From Thereva unica (lineage: Eukaryota; Arthropoda; Insecta; Diptera; Therevidae), in the NCBI GenBank assembly GCA_949987705.1, contig OX465286.1, positions 16,195,676 through 16,259,675 on the forward strand: a stretch of DNA of 64,000 nt. The letters run 5' to 3'. Position numbers and translations under genes: made by a program. Positions 51,942 to 63,639 of this stretch are shown here, piece after piece. The first letter of the stretch is position 1; the number at the start of each line of letters is the position of its first letter. The notes beneath the pieces were generated by a model. That model saw only the letters and a program-made list of their open reading frames with translations. It had not been told where the DNA came from and did no database searches.

Positions 51942-53505
51942 GTTTTAGAGGCACAGTTGCGCTAGAAATATTTTCTTTCAACTCCTATCTCTTTTTTGTA
52001 AGGCTCAAAAAATCACAGTTTTCGCCACGAGTTCATAGTTCCGTAGTTTTTAAGTAATTGATCGGCAATATTATGACAAATTAACACCCACCTGTACCCG
52101 AACACACCTGTCTGTGTGTGACAATTGCTCGCTTATTTCTCATCTTTTAATTTTCTCCCTAATTTACCTTTTGTATAGTTACGAAACACAATAAAAAAAC
52201 GTTTCAACATTTGCTCCTCATTTATTTCGTCTGTTTTGCTTTGTTATCGCTCTCTCGTCACCGATTTTCTTCAAGATTTCCTCGTTTATATGGTTGTTCC
52301 CTATCCTCCCGCATTTTTTTTTTTTTTTTTTTTTGTTATCCAGGTATCTTCTCTTCGTTGGTAGTTGCAATAATTAACATCCATGGCTGCGGCTACTGTC
52401 TAGCAGTAATTATCTTCAGTGACTAAATGTTTGAGGAACCGAAAAAGCGTTAATGGCTAGCTTCCGGCCCTCGGAGGGTACACCTCTCCCAAAAAGAGGA
52501 CATGGTGCTGTGGCTTTGCCTCATTTTCATGAATAGAAAAAAAAATTGGAATACCAGAAAAAGACAAACAAAAATAAAAATTAACCACCTAAAAAAGTAC
52601 ACAGGGAGATAATTACTACTTTGTTCAGAGCGGATTAAAACCGGTGAGCGTGTACCTGGGATGTCTTTAAAAAAACGCACTTTTTGTTCAGGTGTACAAT
52701 TTTTTTTTAGCCTGTTTAGAAAGGCACAGTGAGGAAAACTGTCGTAGTTGTAAGTTTCTGTTTTGTCGAGTTTTATCATTTCTTAATGCCGCAAAATTTT
52801 CATAATAATTTTTTTTTTTTGTGTCTTTTCAGAGTTTTGTTGTCTTTGACTAATTTCAAAAATTTCGTCTCTATTCATAAAGTTTTTTTTTTTTTGGTGT
52901 GTCCCATAAGATCAGCAGGTGGAAAGACAACTAGCTGTAGTTGAAAATTGGTTTACAGTTAGGAAGACGAATAATATCCAATTTTCTTCGCCTATTTACA
53001 AGAAGTTTTGATGCTTTCGAAAGTGGAAAATTTAGTTCAGAGCATGAAATTGTTTGTTACAAAATATGACAGAGCTTTTTTTTGTTTTGTTTTTTTTTTT
53101 GCTATTTTAATTATAAATTGGATAAAAGACTATATTCCTGTGTAACTTGTTTCGAATCCATTATTATATAGTAATAGTTCACCAAAATACAAGGGGGTGT
53201 AAAGGTTCTCAATTTACTAGAAAGCTGGTGGTGGATAGATTAGAGTAGAGGGCAACCAAATCGCTTTCTTATTATGCAAGATAATTAAAATGTCCTTCGC
53301 CTGTCATGAGTCTGTCATCATTGGCGAAACAGGGGGGGGGGGGGCAAGGGTCAAATGGACCAAGAATGGCTGTGCCCCCCAGGAAAAAGCCAATTGACCG
53401 CCTGGATGTCCAAAACTCGCCGCGCGCTCTATGGAAAACTTGAAAAAGTATTGCTCATGGTCGGAGATTTTAAGAAAGTTTCATATTTTTCTTCGGATTC
53501 ATCAT
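51942..53505. other. AT-rich spacer with T and G runs
   Basis: Poly-T at 52314-52334, G-run at 53332-53343. No gene recognised; a 109-codon minus-strand frame (52779-52450) has no recognisable domain. Confidence 0.35.
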
Positions 53506-53514
53506 TCATTGCGC

Positions 53515-55440
53515 TCCTTTAATCCCTCATGGGACATAGGGCGGAAACAGTTGCCCTCCAGCGGACTCTGTTTTGCGCGACAGCTCTCAGCTCCGACCAG
53601 GATCTCCCAGTTGTTGCGGCTTCTGCTAGTAGGGTTCTCCTCCACGATGTTCTAGGTCTTCTAACTCGACGGGATCCTTGCGGATTCCAGTCATGGAAAG
53701 ACAACTTTGGCTAGATTTTCGTTTTCGCGTCGCAAAGTGTGGCCAACCCAATTCCATTTCCTTCGCCTGATTTGGTCGTCTACCCTTTCTTGCCCGGCAC
53801 GACGCCATAGTTCTTCGTTTGAAAATCTATCTTGCCAGCGGATTTTTAGGATACGGCGCAGGCATTTGTTGATGAAGAATTGTAGGCGCCCTGTGATGAA
53901 TTGGGTGACTTTCCATGTTTCGCAACCGTACAAAAGAACTGCCTTAACGTTGGAGTTGAACAGCCGCAATTTGGTGTTAGTGGAGATCTCCGTTGATCTC
54001 CATATGCGGAACAGGCATGCATATGCGCCTCGTGCTTTATTTATTCTGGAACTGACATCTTCTTCTGCACCGCCACTTTCGGTAATAATACTACCGAGGT
54101 AGCAGAATTTATCTACCAGTTCCAGGTCACGGTTATTCAGCGCAGTCCGTTCAATGGTGTTTGCATTTATCCGCATTTCTTTAGTTTTAGTCGGATTTAG
54201 CCTTAAGTCTGCTGGACTACTTTCTGTTGCCAAATTGTTAAGCATGTTTTTGAGGTCCTAGTGTCTGTGGGCAAGCAAACAGATATCATCTGCGTAGTCG
54301 AGATCCTTAAGGCGGTCTACCAAACCCCATTGTATGCCGCCTGTTCTACTATCTAGAGCGCCGACAAGGATGTCATTTATTACTATAAGAAATAGTAAAG
54401 GCGAGAGTAGGCATCCTTGTCGTACTCCTGAGCTCACCTCGAAGCTGTCGGATAATTTTCCATTATGGAGAACTCTGCATTTGGAATTGTAATATAGGGC
54501 TTTTATCAATTCTATTATTTTATCAGGCAGTCGAAGTAGCCATAGTGCCTGCCAAATGAAGCTCCTATTAACCGAGTCGAACGCTTTCTCATAATCAAGG
54601 TAAAGGGGGGATCGGAATTCTCCACTATTATTCGTAAGGTGTTGATATGATCAATACATGAGCGGCCCTTCCTGAATCCGGCCTGCGGCCTCCTAAGCGT
54701 TCGATCTACTGCCTCACTTATCGAAGATAGTACTATATGGGACAAAATTTTGCCCACTGTAGATAGTAAACAGATGCCTCTCCAGTTGTCGCATATTGTT
54801 AGGTCCCCCTTTTTTGGTATTTTGACTATGATACCTTCCGTCCAATCCTCCGGGAAGGTAAAGGTGTTCCATGATATTTCCAGGATTGGCTGAAGCGCAT
54901 CTGCTATGAGGCTTCAATCGGCTTTCAACAATTCTGGCGGGATACCATCTTTTCCGGCTGCTTTACCATCGGCCATCGCATGAATTGCGGTTACTATTTC
55001 CGTCTTGGATGGGGCCCGGGTGGTGATTCTTATTGGCTGTGCGTTGTTTTCCTGTGAAAGTGAACTTTTCAGGGCGGCGAAGAAGTAATCTCTCCATCTT
55101 TGGAGTTGCTCCTCGTCGCTGCACAGCAGCCTGCCATCCGCACTCTTAACGGCATGCTTTTTAGTAGAGTGCTTTCCCGTGAGCTGTTTAGTAATTTGGT
55201 ACAACACCTTACTGTTGCCTGTGTTTGCCGCGTTTTCCGCTTTTTCTGCGAGCTCATTTATCTGCTGCCTTTTATCACGCCGGACATTTCTCTTTACGTC
55301 CCGGTGTAATTGGGAGTGTTCCCGTTCAAGCAGGTAAAGTCTTTCGGGGTCGCTTGTAGAGTTTACGTTACTTTTTAGGGCTCTCCGGCGTTCTATTTTT
55401 TGCCAGGTTGTGTCCGAGATCCAGTGTTGCTGGTTTCTTT
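53515..55440 (-). pseudogene. RTE-like LINE, RT to 3' end, lightly decayed
   Basis: Minus strand, high to low: linker 'SSQKKRKTRQTQATVRCCTK' region, 'AADGK'-like 'MADGKAAGKDGIPPELLKA' (~54980-54920), 'QAGFRKGRSCIDHINTLRII' (~54690-54630), 'EVSSGVRQGCLLSPLLFLIV' (~54440-54380), 'DLDYADDICLLAHRH' (~54305-54260, catalytic YADD), 'DLRLNPTKTKEMRINA' (~54205), 'RLFNSNVKAVLLYGCETW' (~53970-53915), 'RRKWNWVGHTLRRENENLA' (~53760-53705), 'VSALCPMRD' and stop at 53519. Broken by a handful of shifts and stops. The endonuclease is absent or lies beyond 55440 unrecognised. Source family of the tails at 8441, 12610, 30705 and 36745. The RTE assignment is tentative. Confidence 0.85.
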
Positions 55441-55650
55441 GGACATAACCGATGCTCGGAATGGGGGTTGCTATTTAAAATTTTAGAGTTACCCCCACCC
55501 CCTGCAAGTGGGTGGTGGTGAGTTTTGTGTGCAAACGATTCTACCCTCCAAGCTGAGCAACTTTTGCTGCAAACTTTTTTCACGAAAACCTACCGTTCAG
55601 GAAATATCGAACAGTTGCCGGACTATTCTCGCACCCTGTATCATTTAACT
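55440..55650 (-). repeat. dispersed repeat, reverse copy (see 1680 and 31590)
   Basis: 'aatgggggttgctatttaaa', 'gagttttgtgtgcaaacgat', 'tctaccctccaagctgagca', 'actattctcgcaccctgtat' match the reverse complement of 1690-1800 and parts of 31595-31690. Confidence 0.5.
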
Positions 55651-55689
55651 ATCCAATCATTAGCATAGCTAGCGTTCGAACTTCGGTTT

Positions 55690-57480
55690 TTGTGTGTTTG
55701 CTACTCAACTTGTTGTAGAAAAGATTGTCGATGAAGTTGGACGATGTAAGTTTTCTTCACTAATGCTTGATGAAGCTAAGTCCTACAAGCAGAAGCAACT
55801 ATCAATGGTAATTAGATATGTGGCTGGCTTGGAAGTTGAAGAACGGTTTCTAGGTTTCCTTGATTGTTCCTCGTCCAGAGATGCTGAAAGTTTGAAAAAA
55901 CTTATTCAAGCATATTTGACTAAATGCGGTCTGAATGATTTTATAATAATCGGGCAATCTTACGACGGAGACAGCGTAATGTCTGGAAAACATCAAGGAC
56001 TCCAGGCCAAAATAAGGGAAGAGCATCCCCAAGCTGTTTACATTCATTGCTTGGCACATAGAATGAGCTTGGTAGTTGTCGACAGTTGTGTCAGGGTGTC
56101 AGAAGCTACTGCATTTTTCAACGCTCTGGAAGCAATATACACTCATTTTTCTCAACCAGGTAATCACTCTAATCTAATAAAAGCTCATGATGCCTTGGGC
56201 ATTAAAACTGGTGGCGAAATGGGAAGTTTGAGTAGAATTAGGTGGAGCTGTCGTTATGAAAATTGTAAATCCTTGCTAAACAATTTCCAAACTATTCGAA
56301 ATGCGTTGGAGGAAGAAATTGAAAAGGCAAAAATTACAAGAAATCTGTAGAAGCACTAGGCATACTGGCTTCAATAACAAAGCCGCAATTCATCATTTGT
56401 TTGTTCGTTTTTCATTCGGTGTTACTGATCGCAAACATACTGAGCAAATATTTCCAGAGTAAGGATGCAATACTTGGCCGGGCCAGTGATTTAATAAATA
56501 GCACTATTACTTGCTTTGAAGAAAAGAGGAACCAATTTGACAACCTGTGGAAGGACATAAATAGTTTCGCAGAGACAAAAGAAATATGTTTAGAACCTGC
56601 CAGTGTGGTACTTTTCGAAAATGTCAACAATTTGCAAGCACATGAAAAATTTAAAAGTCCTTGCCGAAATCTACAATAATAATTTTGACATTTTAGAACA
56701 ATTTAATTGCAAGCGAACTGACATTTGCATTTGCTTTAAAGAGACTGCTTTGTTGAACAGATTATAATCAAATTTTTGATTTATCAAAGGGTTTTCGAAC
56801 ACTTGACGCAATCGTCAAAATTATCTGAGAACACTTGATTCAAATCAAAAGCCAGTCATTGATATTTTCGGAAGTTTCTAAAAAGAGGAAGCAACCACAG
56901 CGATATAATAATTACCTAACTGAAGCAACCCTAGGCAAATCAACTTTGATGGAGATGCCACCAGAAACCAATGCTTTTGAATATTGGAAAGTAAACATTT
57001 ACTACCTACCAACTAATGGACAATATTATTAGCAATTTAAAAAGGCGATTCGAGAATCTTCCTCTTGCAAAGTCGAAGTTGATTCATTCTTAATGTTAGA
57101 TTAAGACCAAGCGAATGAAATCGTAGCAAATTACAAGGATGCATTTAATATCCATATTTCCGCACTGAAGGCTGAAGTCCTAGTAACGCAAACTTTGTTC
57201 AAAACGCAAAATTTAGAAAAAGCAGTTTGAACAATCTGAAAAGCCAGGTGAAAAGCGATTACACTCCCAACCTATACAATCTGCTGCAAGTTGCTGTACG
57301 CTTTCCGGTGAGCTCAGCTGGTTGCGAAAGGAGTTTCTTTGCTATGAGACGCATAAAAACTTGGCTTAGGAAACACGATGGTTCAAGACAGATTCTCAAA
57401 TTTAGCCATACTTAATAATTGAGAACCAGTTAGTTAAGGAAAAAGTGCTGGCTGAAGAAGTACTTCATTTGTTTGCAGAG
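55690..57480 (+). pseudogene. hAT transposase (ZMYM/TTF-type), decayed
   Basis: First frame (55694-56350, 218 codons): 'MLDEAKSYKQKQLSMVIRYV' (first catalytic D region), 'ERFLGFLDCSS', 'QSYDGDSVMSGKHQGLQAKI', 'AVYIHCLAHRMSLVVVDSC' and 'RIRWSCRYENCKSLLNNF', the RNase-H-like core of hAT transposases related to ZMYM1/TTF-type host proteins. A second frame (56401-56679) continues the helical insertion. The C-terminal dimerisation part is at 57255-57405: 'LLQVAVRFPVSSAGCERSFF' then 'RRIKTWLRKH', followed by a one-base shift into 'RFSNLAILNN'. The N-terminal zinc-finger region is missing. Several shifts and stops; dead. No matching hAT ends found at its borders. Confidence 0.85.
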
Positions 57481-57525
57481 AAAGATAGAAAATTAAAGTT
57501 TTTTGTTTATTGTTTCATGTCCTTT

Positions 57526-59077
57526 GGGGTCGTCCATTAATTACGTGAGGCGTTTAGCGGGGGGGGAGGGGGTCGAGCCGGTCGGCAAATCTCACGTACT
57601 TTTTTTAAAACACACAGTGTAAAATTGCGCGAAAATTGGGTTAAATTAAGTAAAACGTGTTTCTCCACTAAAGACCCCCATTGACTTACAGGCCGGCCGG
57701 CACGACTAAGCTTGACTCAGTCTAACTGAGGGATGAGTCTGACAGGCCGTGGCATGTAGGTGAAGTCCTGATTCCCTACACACACAGGCGAAAACGACTG
57801 CTTAGCATAGCAGGTTATTAATTCAAGTGCAAAAATGCTCATGGCCCCAACGAAAGCTTCAAGCCTCACGCCGTGAACACAAAAGAGCAAAAAAGCGCAA
57901 ACGCGATGGTGGATGGTTTTCACGACTAGCTCGCGCCTTGCTTTCCGTTCCGAGTGCATACGGTGGGAATTCTTAGTGAATAGAAGTTCAGATCTTCAGG
58001 CCCGAACTGACGATAAATGCGAATTTCGTCAGCTTTCTTGAACTGCAGGCCCCATACATACTAGTGATGAGCAAGACTAGTCTTGCACATTTAGCAAGAC
58101 CAATAAATACCAAAGACAAGACAAGGATAAGTCAAGACTGCAAGATCAGTATAGCAAAAGGGGCAAAAGGGGCAAAAGTTTTCCAGTAATGAGCAAAACG
58201 TCTTGTCTTGCAGGACAAAGACAATTCAGCAGGACAAAGACAAGACTGCAAGACTTTTTGCAAGATTTTTAGCAAGACTTTTTCGAAGGCTTTTTGCTCA
58301 CCACTGCAAGACTTTAGGCATTTAGTGATGAGCAATGTAGTCTTATTTTGTCCTGTCTTGTCTTGTTCCTGCTTTGGTCTTGCTTAATGTACAATAAAAG
58401 GAAGAATTGCAAGAAAAGTCTTGCTCATCACTACCCCATACAGTTGGCGGCTAGTGAGTGTTTAGGGATACTTGGCCTCAAGGCGAAAACTTTCAGGCCA
58501 CGGCCTGCTGGCGACCTGTGTGTAAATTGGGGCCTTAAGATAGGGGTAAATCCTATACAAAAATTGGTTGTCGATTGTCAAACGTGTGTCTCGTCAAATG
58601 CTGCAGAGTACGAGCCAAGTAACACTGACCCGCAAAAAGGCCCTTAGAATTTAGAACTACTTGTGTGTCCACTACAAACGGAAAAGTGAGTGGAATAGAG
58701 GAGGGCAAGGCGTCCAAATTATCAGTTATCTCAAATAAAATCTTTCTCCCAACACCCCCCTTCCGCTCAGATTTAACTTTTTACACGCCTTTCACTCCGA
58801 ATTTTAATCGGATTTCACTACGGTTACGAACAAGGATTTTAAATTCGAGGGCCTTTCCTGCAGTTCTATATTCTAAGAAAAGGCCCACTTTGCTGTGGTT
58901 ACGACCGTAAATACGTATTTTTAGTGTAAATACTAGATTTTTTTTAAATGTGAAAAATCTCACGTGAGATTAGGGGGGGAGGGAGGGGGTCGAGCCAAAT
59001 CTCACGAAATCTCACCAAGGGGGGAGGGGGGGTCGAAAAATCCCAAAAATCACCTCACGTAATTTATGGATGACCCC
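57526..59077 (+). mobile_element. GGGGTCGTCC-ended element, complete (1552 bp)
   Basis: Left end 'ggggtcgtccattaattacg' + 'tgagg', right end 'cctcacgtaatttatggatg' + 'acccc': 25-bp inverted repeats with three or so mismatches, each followed inwards by G- or C-rich 'gggggaggggg' tracts. TTT lies on both sides (57523-57525, 59078-59080), compatible with a 3-bp duplication. No transposase; short frames only. A hAT MITE is nested at 58062-58433. Nearly identical to 18795-20217. Confidence 0.8.
58062..58433. mobile_element. hAT MITE of the 'caagac' family, nested copy 2
   Basis: 'tagtgatgagcaagactagt' to 'gtcttgctcatcacta'. Right flank 'ccccatac' (58434-58441); the left flank reads 'ccccatacatac', a 4-base expansion of the same duplication. 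Same insertion site as at 19362, hence inherited, not independent. Confidence 0.85.
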
Positions 59078-59080
59078 TTT

Positions 59081-59528
59081 TAAATAAAATTACTCTAACA
59101 ATTACGCGCAAGTAACCTTTCCCGCATAATAATAACTACTTTTTTATAGTCTTATAAGGTGTTAACCACCATTTAAAAATTAGTTAAATCTATATAAGAA
59201 ATTACAATCAAAAACAGTGTTTTTCAAGACACTTGCTTTTAAGCGTGCATTAGACAAAATGGGATTTCCTATCTACTTTGCATTTGGAACACAAAGGACC
59301 TGCCCCCCCCCCCCCCAGAAAAATTCGTTAGTTACGACCATGTCTTGCAGTACCCACGAAGGTATCGATGGACGAATAGACTCTGCATCTACGAGGAGTC
59401 TACAGTGACACTATCGCTGCAGTTTGGGCATATATTCAACACTGCTGAATAGGCCATACTTTAAGAAAAACATTTCAATTACTATTTCAACTAATTTATA
59501 GGACTCTTCTATACCTAAAACAAAAACA
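59081..59528. other. AT-rich spacer, nothing recognised
   Basis: Contains a C-run at 59304-59317. No gene recognised. Confidence 0.3.
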
Positions 59529-59530
59529 TA

Positions 59531-59779
59531 TCGTCGCTTATCCAGAATAGTGTCGCAACTCAAAAACAATGAATTTTACAGGGGAGCCATTTGAAAGTTT
59601 TTAGTTTCATACAAGCCCATGTTATGATCTTGGATTCCAGCGGGTTTCCAGCGGTCATTTTTAGAAGTATTAATATGGATTTTTGCTACATAAAAATATG
59701 CATATTTAGCTATACATTCTTAAAATAAACTCGAAATTGGAAATTTTTGAGTTGTACCACTATTTTGGATAAGCGACGA
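59531..59779. mobile_element. 249-bp MITE with TA duplication
   Basis: Ends 'tcgtcgcttatccagaatag' and the inverse of 'ctattttggataagcgacga', extending to 'caactcaaaaa' on both arms (about 40 bp with few mismatches). TA at 59529-59530 and 59780-59781. No ORF. Confidence 0.7.
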
Positions 59780-59781
59780 TA

Positions 59782-60935
59782 TGTATAACAGGTTTCAAGC
59801 AAAATATTTTTAAATTCAATAAAATCTAAACTTACAAAATTTTATTAATGATACTTCATTTTTTTTTTCTTTGCAATAGAATAAAGCACAATTTGTTTTT
59901 ATATTAATACTCGTTATTTAACACCTTAACACTTTAAAATTCATTAATAAATCAACTATCAATTATGAAAGATTAATTAATTTCATACATTATAAAATTA
60001 TATTAGCTTTAAATAAGATAAAATTAAATTTTTTGTTACGCGACATTTTCACTCTTTTCCCCATTAAAAAAAAACAAATTCTAAACTGTCAAAAATATCC
60101 CTTTAGGAATTGGCAGTGTTCCCCCAAATTAGGGTTACCAGAACTGAAAATGAGATTCCCTGACAAAATTCCTGACTTGTTAGAAAATTTCCTGACATTT
60201 TTTCTCAATAGCGATGCTAATGTAGACCAGTGCAAAAGCGCTTTTAAAAAGCCAAAAACTAGAAAAATTCTTAGCAGTATATTGATGGCGGGGAAATTTA
60301 GTAGAAATGCTACTTAAACAAGGAAAAATCGAGAGCACCGCTGTAGATAACCGGAAGGGGCCCGGGGGTGCCAAAATGTGGGTTTTGGGGGGTTAATCGT
60401 GTTTTTGCGGATTTCTTAGAAAAGTAGACCTCTTATCGAAAAACGTTTAATGTAAAAGTTGTCTTAATTAAGAGAGCTAGAGCTTTTATTCAAACCATTT
60501 TTCGACATAACCTCAAAAAATGGAGAAAAAAAGTCAAAAACCGAGTTTTTCGTTTATCATTTTTATCTTTCACAAAAATTTTAATGCAATTTGAAGAAAA
60601 TGTTTATTCATGTTTCGAAAAGGCCCAATTTTTTTCAAAGCGATTGCTTGTTTAGTTTTGTTTTTATGACCTTAATTTAAAAAAAGGCTCCATTTTCAAT
60701 CAAAAAAGTTGGCGAACAAATTTTTGATTTTAAAAATTTTGAAGACGGATTTTTTTTCGTTGAATCCTCTACTTTGAGATGGCGTAAAAAAATGACAGCA
60801 TCACAATGGAAAAACATCGATAAAAAATCGAAAAACCAAAAACATCCTTTTTCAAATATCGATTTTTCCGTAAACTTCACTAAATCTTTATCTCTCCTTG
60901 AAATAAAGCTTTAAGAGTCTTGCAAAACTGTAAAT
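59782..60935. other. AT-rich, unassigned
   Basis: Very A/T-rich with many 'tttttcgaaaa'-type words between 60420 and 60900. It may be part of the element carrying the inverted repeat that follows, but no end was found. Confidence 0.25.
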
Positions 60936-60940
60936 TTAAT

Positions 60941-61953
60941 GTAATATATTATAAGGGAACTTCATGTAAAAGTTTCAGATGTACCAGAAATTGTTTAAAC
61001 AATTATTTCACTCAAGAAATCAAGGGAAATATTACATTTTTAGGCAAGAAAAAATTGTTCTATGCCTTACGGACGTATATAGTTTGAAAACAATCCGATT
61101 AACATACATATATTATTTGTATCTGCACATTAAAGATTGAATTATGGCGGGTTAGTTTTCTATAAGCTCTTATTATCACTTCTTTTTGTTTTTATTTCTT
61201 CCGCATTTCCGCTTGCTGCTCTGTTGTCCTTACATTTTATTCGTTCATACGATGCACATTGCACATGGTTACTAACACCGTAACAGTGCACTTAGTAAGG
61301 TAATAACCCAATAAAATGATTTTTGAAGTTTATGAATGTATGTATAATTAGAAGATTGATCTGATACTACATATTCGATGATTTAAAAATGGAGTGCTGA
61401 ATACTATTGTAGGTATGTAACTATATTAGTATTCCTTCAGCAACAGCAAAACCGGTTTTAGAAGTCAATCTAGGTCTACACGGTTATTCTATCATCGCGA
61501 ATAATTTTCTTATCTTTAAACGGCGCAAGTATTACCTATACGCATGATGAAAGAATATCAGTGTAGACCTAGATTAACTGGTAAAACCGGTTTTGCTGCT
61601 TCTGAAGGAATACTAGTATAGTTACTCGCAATGGTACTTCATTTTTCCATCATCAAATATGTAGTATCAGATCAATCTTCTAACTATACCTTCATAAAAT
61701 TAAAAAAACACTTTATTAGGTAATAACCCAACAAGTACACTATTGCGGAGTTAGCAACCACGTCTCTCGCGTGAACGCATCAAATGTAAGGACAAAAGAG
61801 CAGCAAGCGAGTTGGAAGGTGAAAATTTAAATAAAAAGGGGTGCGCGGGCCTAAAAATGTAATTTTTCCCTTGATTTCTTGGGTGAAATAATTGTTTAAA
61901 CAATTTTTGGCACATCTGAAACTTTTACCTGAAGTTCCCTTATAATATATTAC
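60941..61953. repeat. 1-kb imperfect inverted repeat
   Basis: Left arm 60941-61499, right arm 61541-61953, about 40-base loop. Matching blocks from the outside in: 'gtaatatattataagggaac', 'caagaaatcaagggaaatat', 'cgcttgctgctctgttgtcc', 'gaagattgatctgatactac', 'tattccttcagcaacagcaa', 'aatctaggtctacac', each found as reverse complement in the right arm. The left arm has about 130 extra bases (61060-61190). A transcript would fold into a long hairpin. A foldback transposon or an inverted duplication are both possible. No ORF. Confidence 0.75.
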
Positions 61954-62480
61954 AGACTCAGAACGTCAGTTTTTCAACCAAACATGTGGTTTTTCATTAC
62001 ATATTAATACATTTTGGGAGGATATTTTGAGCATTGTAAGCATTTTAAACTTTTTACTTGTACATGATAGTACAATCTTTGAAGAAAATTTTAAGCTCTC
62101 GAGCGTTGATTTAGCGAAATCCATGGACCAAGAGGAACGGTTTTACAAGAACACCTTTTTTTTTACAAAAAGTGAAATTTCATGGAAACTGTTCAATATT
62201 TCGCAACAAAAATGACACCACTTTTTCAGCTAACAAGAAGCAATATTTGTGCTAAATAAAAAAATATGTAAGTGGTGTTAAACTAAAGTGATTAACAAAA
62301 TAAACTAGTTGGGATGTGGGTTCGACCCTTTCGGTCCACACGATCAACTTCCCAGTGTGATGGATGTTGAATATATGATTGGATATTTTAATAATAAATG
62401 AACAATAGGCAATATATGTAGAATATATCTATAATACCGAGAATTTGTCACAATTGTTTAGCAATATTTTCGCTAAAATG
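61954..62480. other. AT-rich spacer, nothing recognised
   Basis: No gene recognised. 'gtgggttcgaccctttcggt' near 62317 resembles a tRNA B box but has no tRNA fold around it. Confidence 0.3.
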
Positions 62481-62484
62481 TCCC

Positions 62485-62680
62485 AGAAATGTTTGGAGCG
62501 TTAAGAACTGCTCCATCTTCAAAAGTTTGTTTATGGTAATTTTATATTGATACGACCTCGGCGAGAAAGGACGGTCGCCCATGGCAGAGCTCCGTATCAC
62601 CAATGGAAGGCTAATTCAAACGGAAGTTCGCGCTCCGATAAAAATTGCATGCGGGCGTTGAGGACCCTAGCGCCGGCCCT
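62485..62680 (-). repeat. dispersed repeat, reverse copy of 15840-15985
   Basis: 'gagcgttaagaactgctcca', 'ggtaattttatattgatacg', 'gcgagaaaggacggtcgccc', 'caatggaaggctaattcaaa'. Ends 'gcgccggccctg', the style of a hAT terminus, right at the junction with the next element. Confidence 0.5.
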
Positions 62681-62688
62681 GCCCATAC

Positions 62689-63068
62689 TAGTGATGAGCA
62701 AGACTAGTCTTGCACATTTAGCAAGACCAAGAAATACCAAAGACAAGACAAGGATAAGTCAAGACTGCAAGATCGCAAGATCAGTATTGCAAAAGGGGCA
62801 AAAGGGGCAAAAGTTTTCCAGTAATGAGCAAAACGTCTTGTCTTGCAGGACAAAGACAATTCAGCAGGACAAAGACAAGACTGCAAGACTTTTTGCAAGA
62901 TTTTTAGCAAGACTTTTTCGAAGGCTTTTTGCTCACCACTGCAAGACTTTAGGCATTTAGTGATGAGCAATGTAGTCTTATTTTGTCCTGTCTTGTCTTG
63001 TTCCTGCTTTGGCCTTGCTTAATGTACAATAAAAGGAAGAATTGCAAGAAAAGTCTTGCTCATCACTA
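62689..63068. mobile_element. hAT MITE of the 'caagac' family, copy 3
   Basis: 'tagtgatgagcaagactagt' to 'gtcttgctcatcacta'. Right flank 'ccccatac' (63069-63076), left flank 'gcccatac' (62681-62688). Nearly identical to 58062-58433, with a small 'gcaagatc' duplication near 62770. Confidence 0.8.
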
Positions 63069-63369
63069 CCCCATACAGTTGGCGGCTAGTGAGTGTTTAG
63101 GGATACTTGGCCTCAAGGCGAAAACTTTCAGGCCACGGCCTGCTGGCGACCTGTGTGTAAATTGGGGCCTTAAGATAGGGGTAAATCCTATACAAAAATT
63201 GGTTGTCGATTGTCAAACGTGTGTCTCGTCAAATGCTGCAGAGTACGAGCCAAGTAACACTGACCCGCAAAAAGGCCCTTAGAATTTAGAACTACTTGTG
63301 TGTCCACTACAAACGGAAAAGTGAGTGGAATAGAGGAGGGCAAGGCGTCCAAATTATCAGTTATCTCAA
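63069..63369 (+). mobile_element. GGGGTCGTCC-type element, internal fragment
   Basis: 'cagttggcggctagtgagtg' to 'caaattatcagttatctcaa' is identical or nearly so to 19742-20035 and 58442-58735. Both ends of the parent element are missing; the left side is replaced by the repeat ending 'gcgccggccctg'. Confidence 0.75.
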
Positions 63370-63639
63370 ACTAGCATAAAACCCGCGTGCCTTGCAACGC
63401 CTTTAAATAAAAACTGTTTATTATGTGCACTGTTTTCCTTGAAAAGAAAACAAACAAAAAAGTCAGTTGTTATTATCCCTAAAAAAGGTTTATTATAGAG
63501 CATTTTTTTAATAAACATGGTAAACAAATTGCTGCGTATATCACCTCTGCTCAACAAATCTGCAAGTTTTGAAGCAGAGATTGGTGTGTATATGTCATCA
63601 AGAGAAGTGACAAAGGAATCCTAAATAAAGTAAATTTTG
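63370..63639. other. spacer, nothing recognised
   Basis: 'ctagcataaaacccgcgtgc' begins a new sequence type at 63370; no gene recognised. Confidence 0.25.

Noticed and set aside
62310..62345. tRNA gene or tRNA-derived SINE suggested by 'gggttcgaccc'
   Set aside because: B box only; no A box, no cloverleaf pairing around it.
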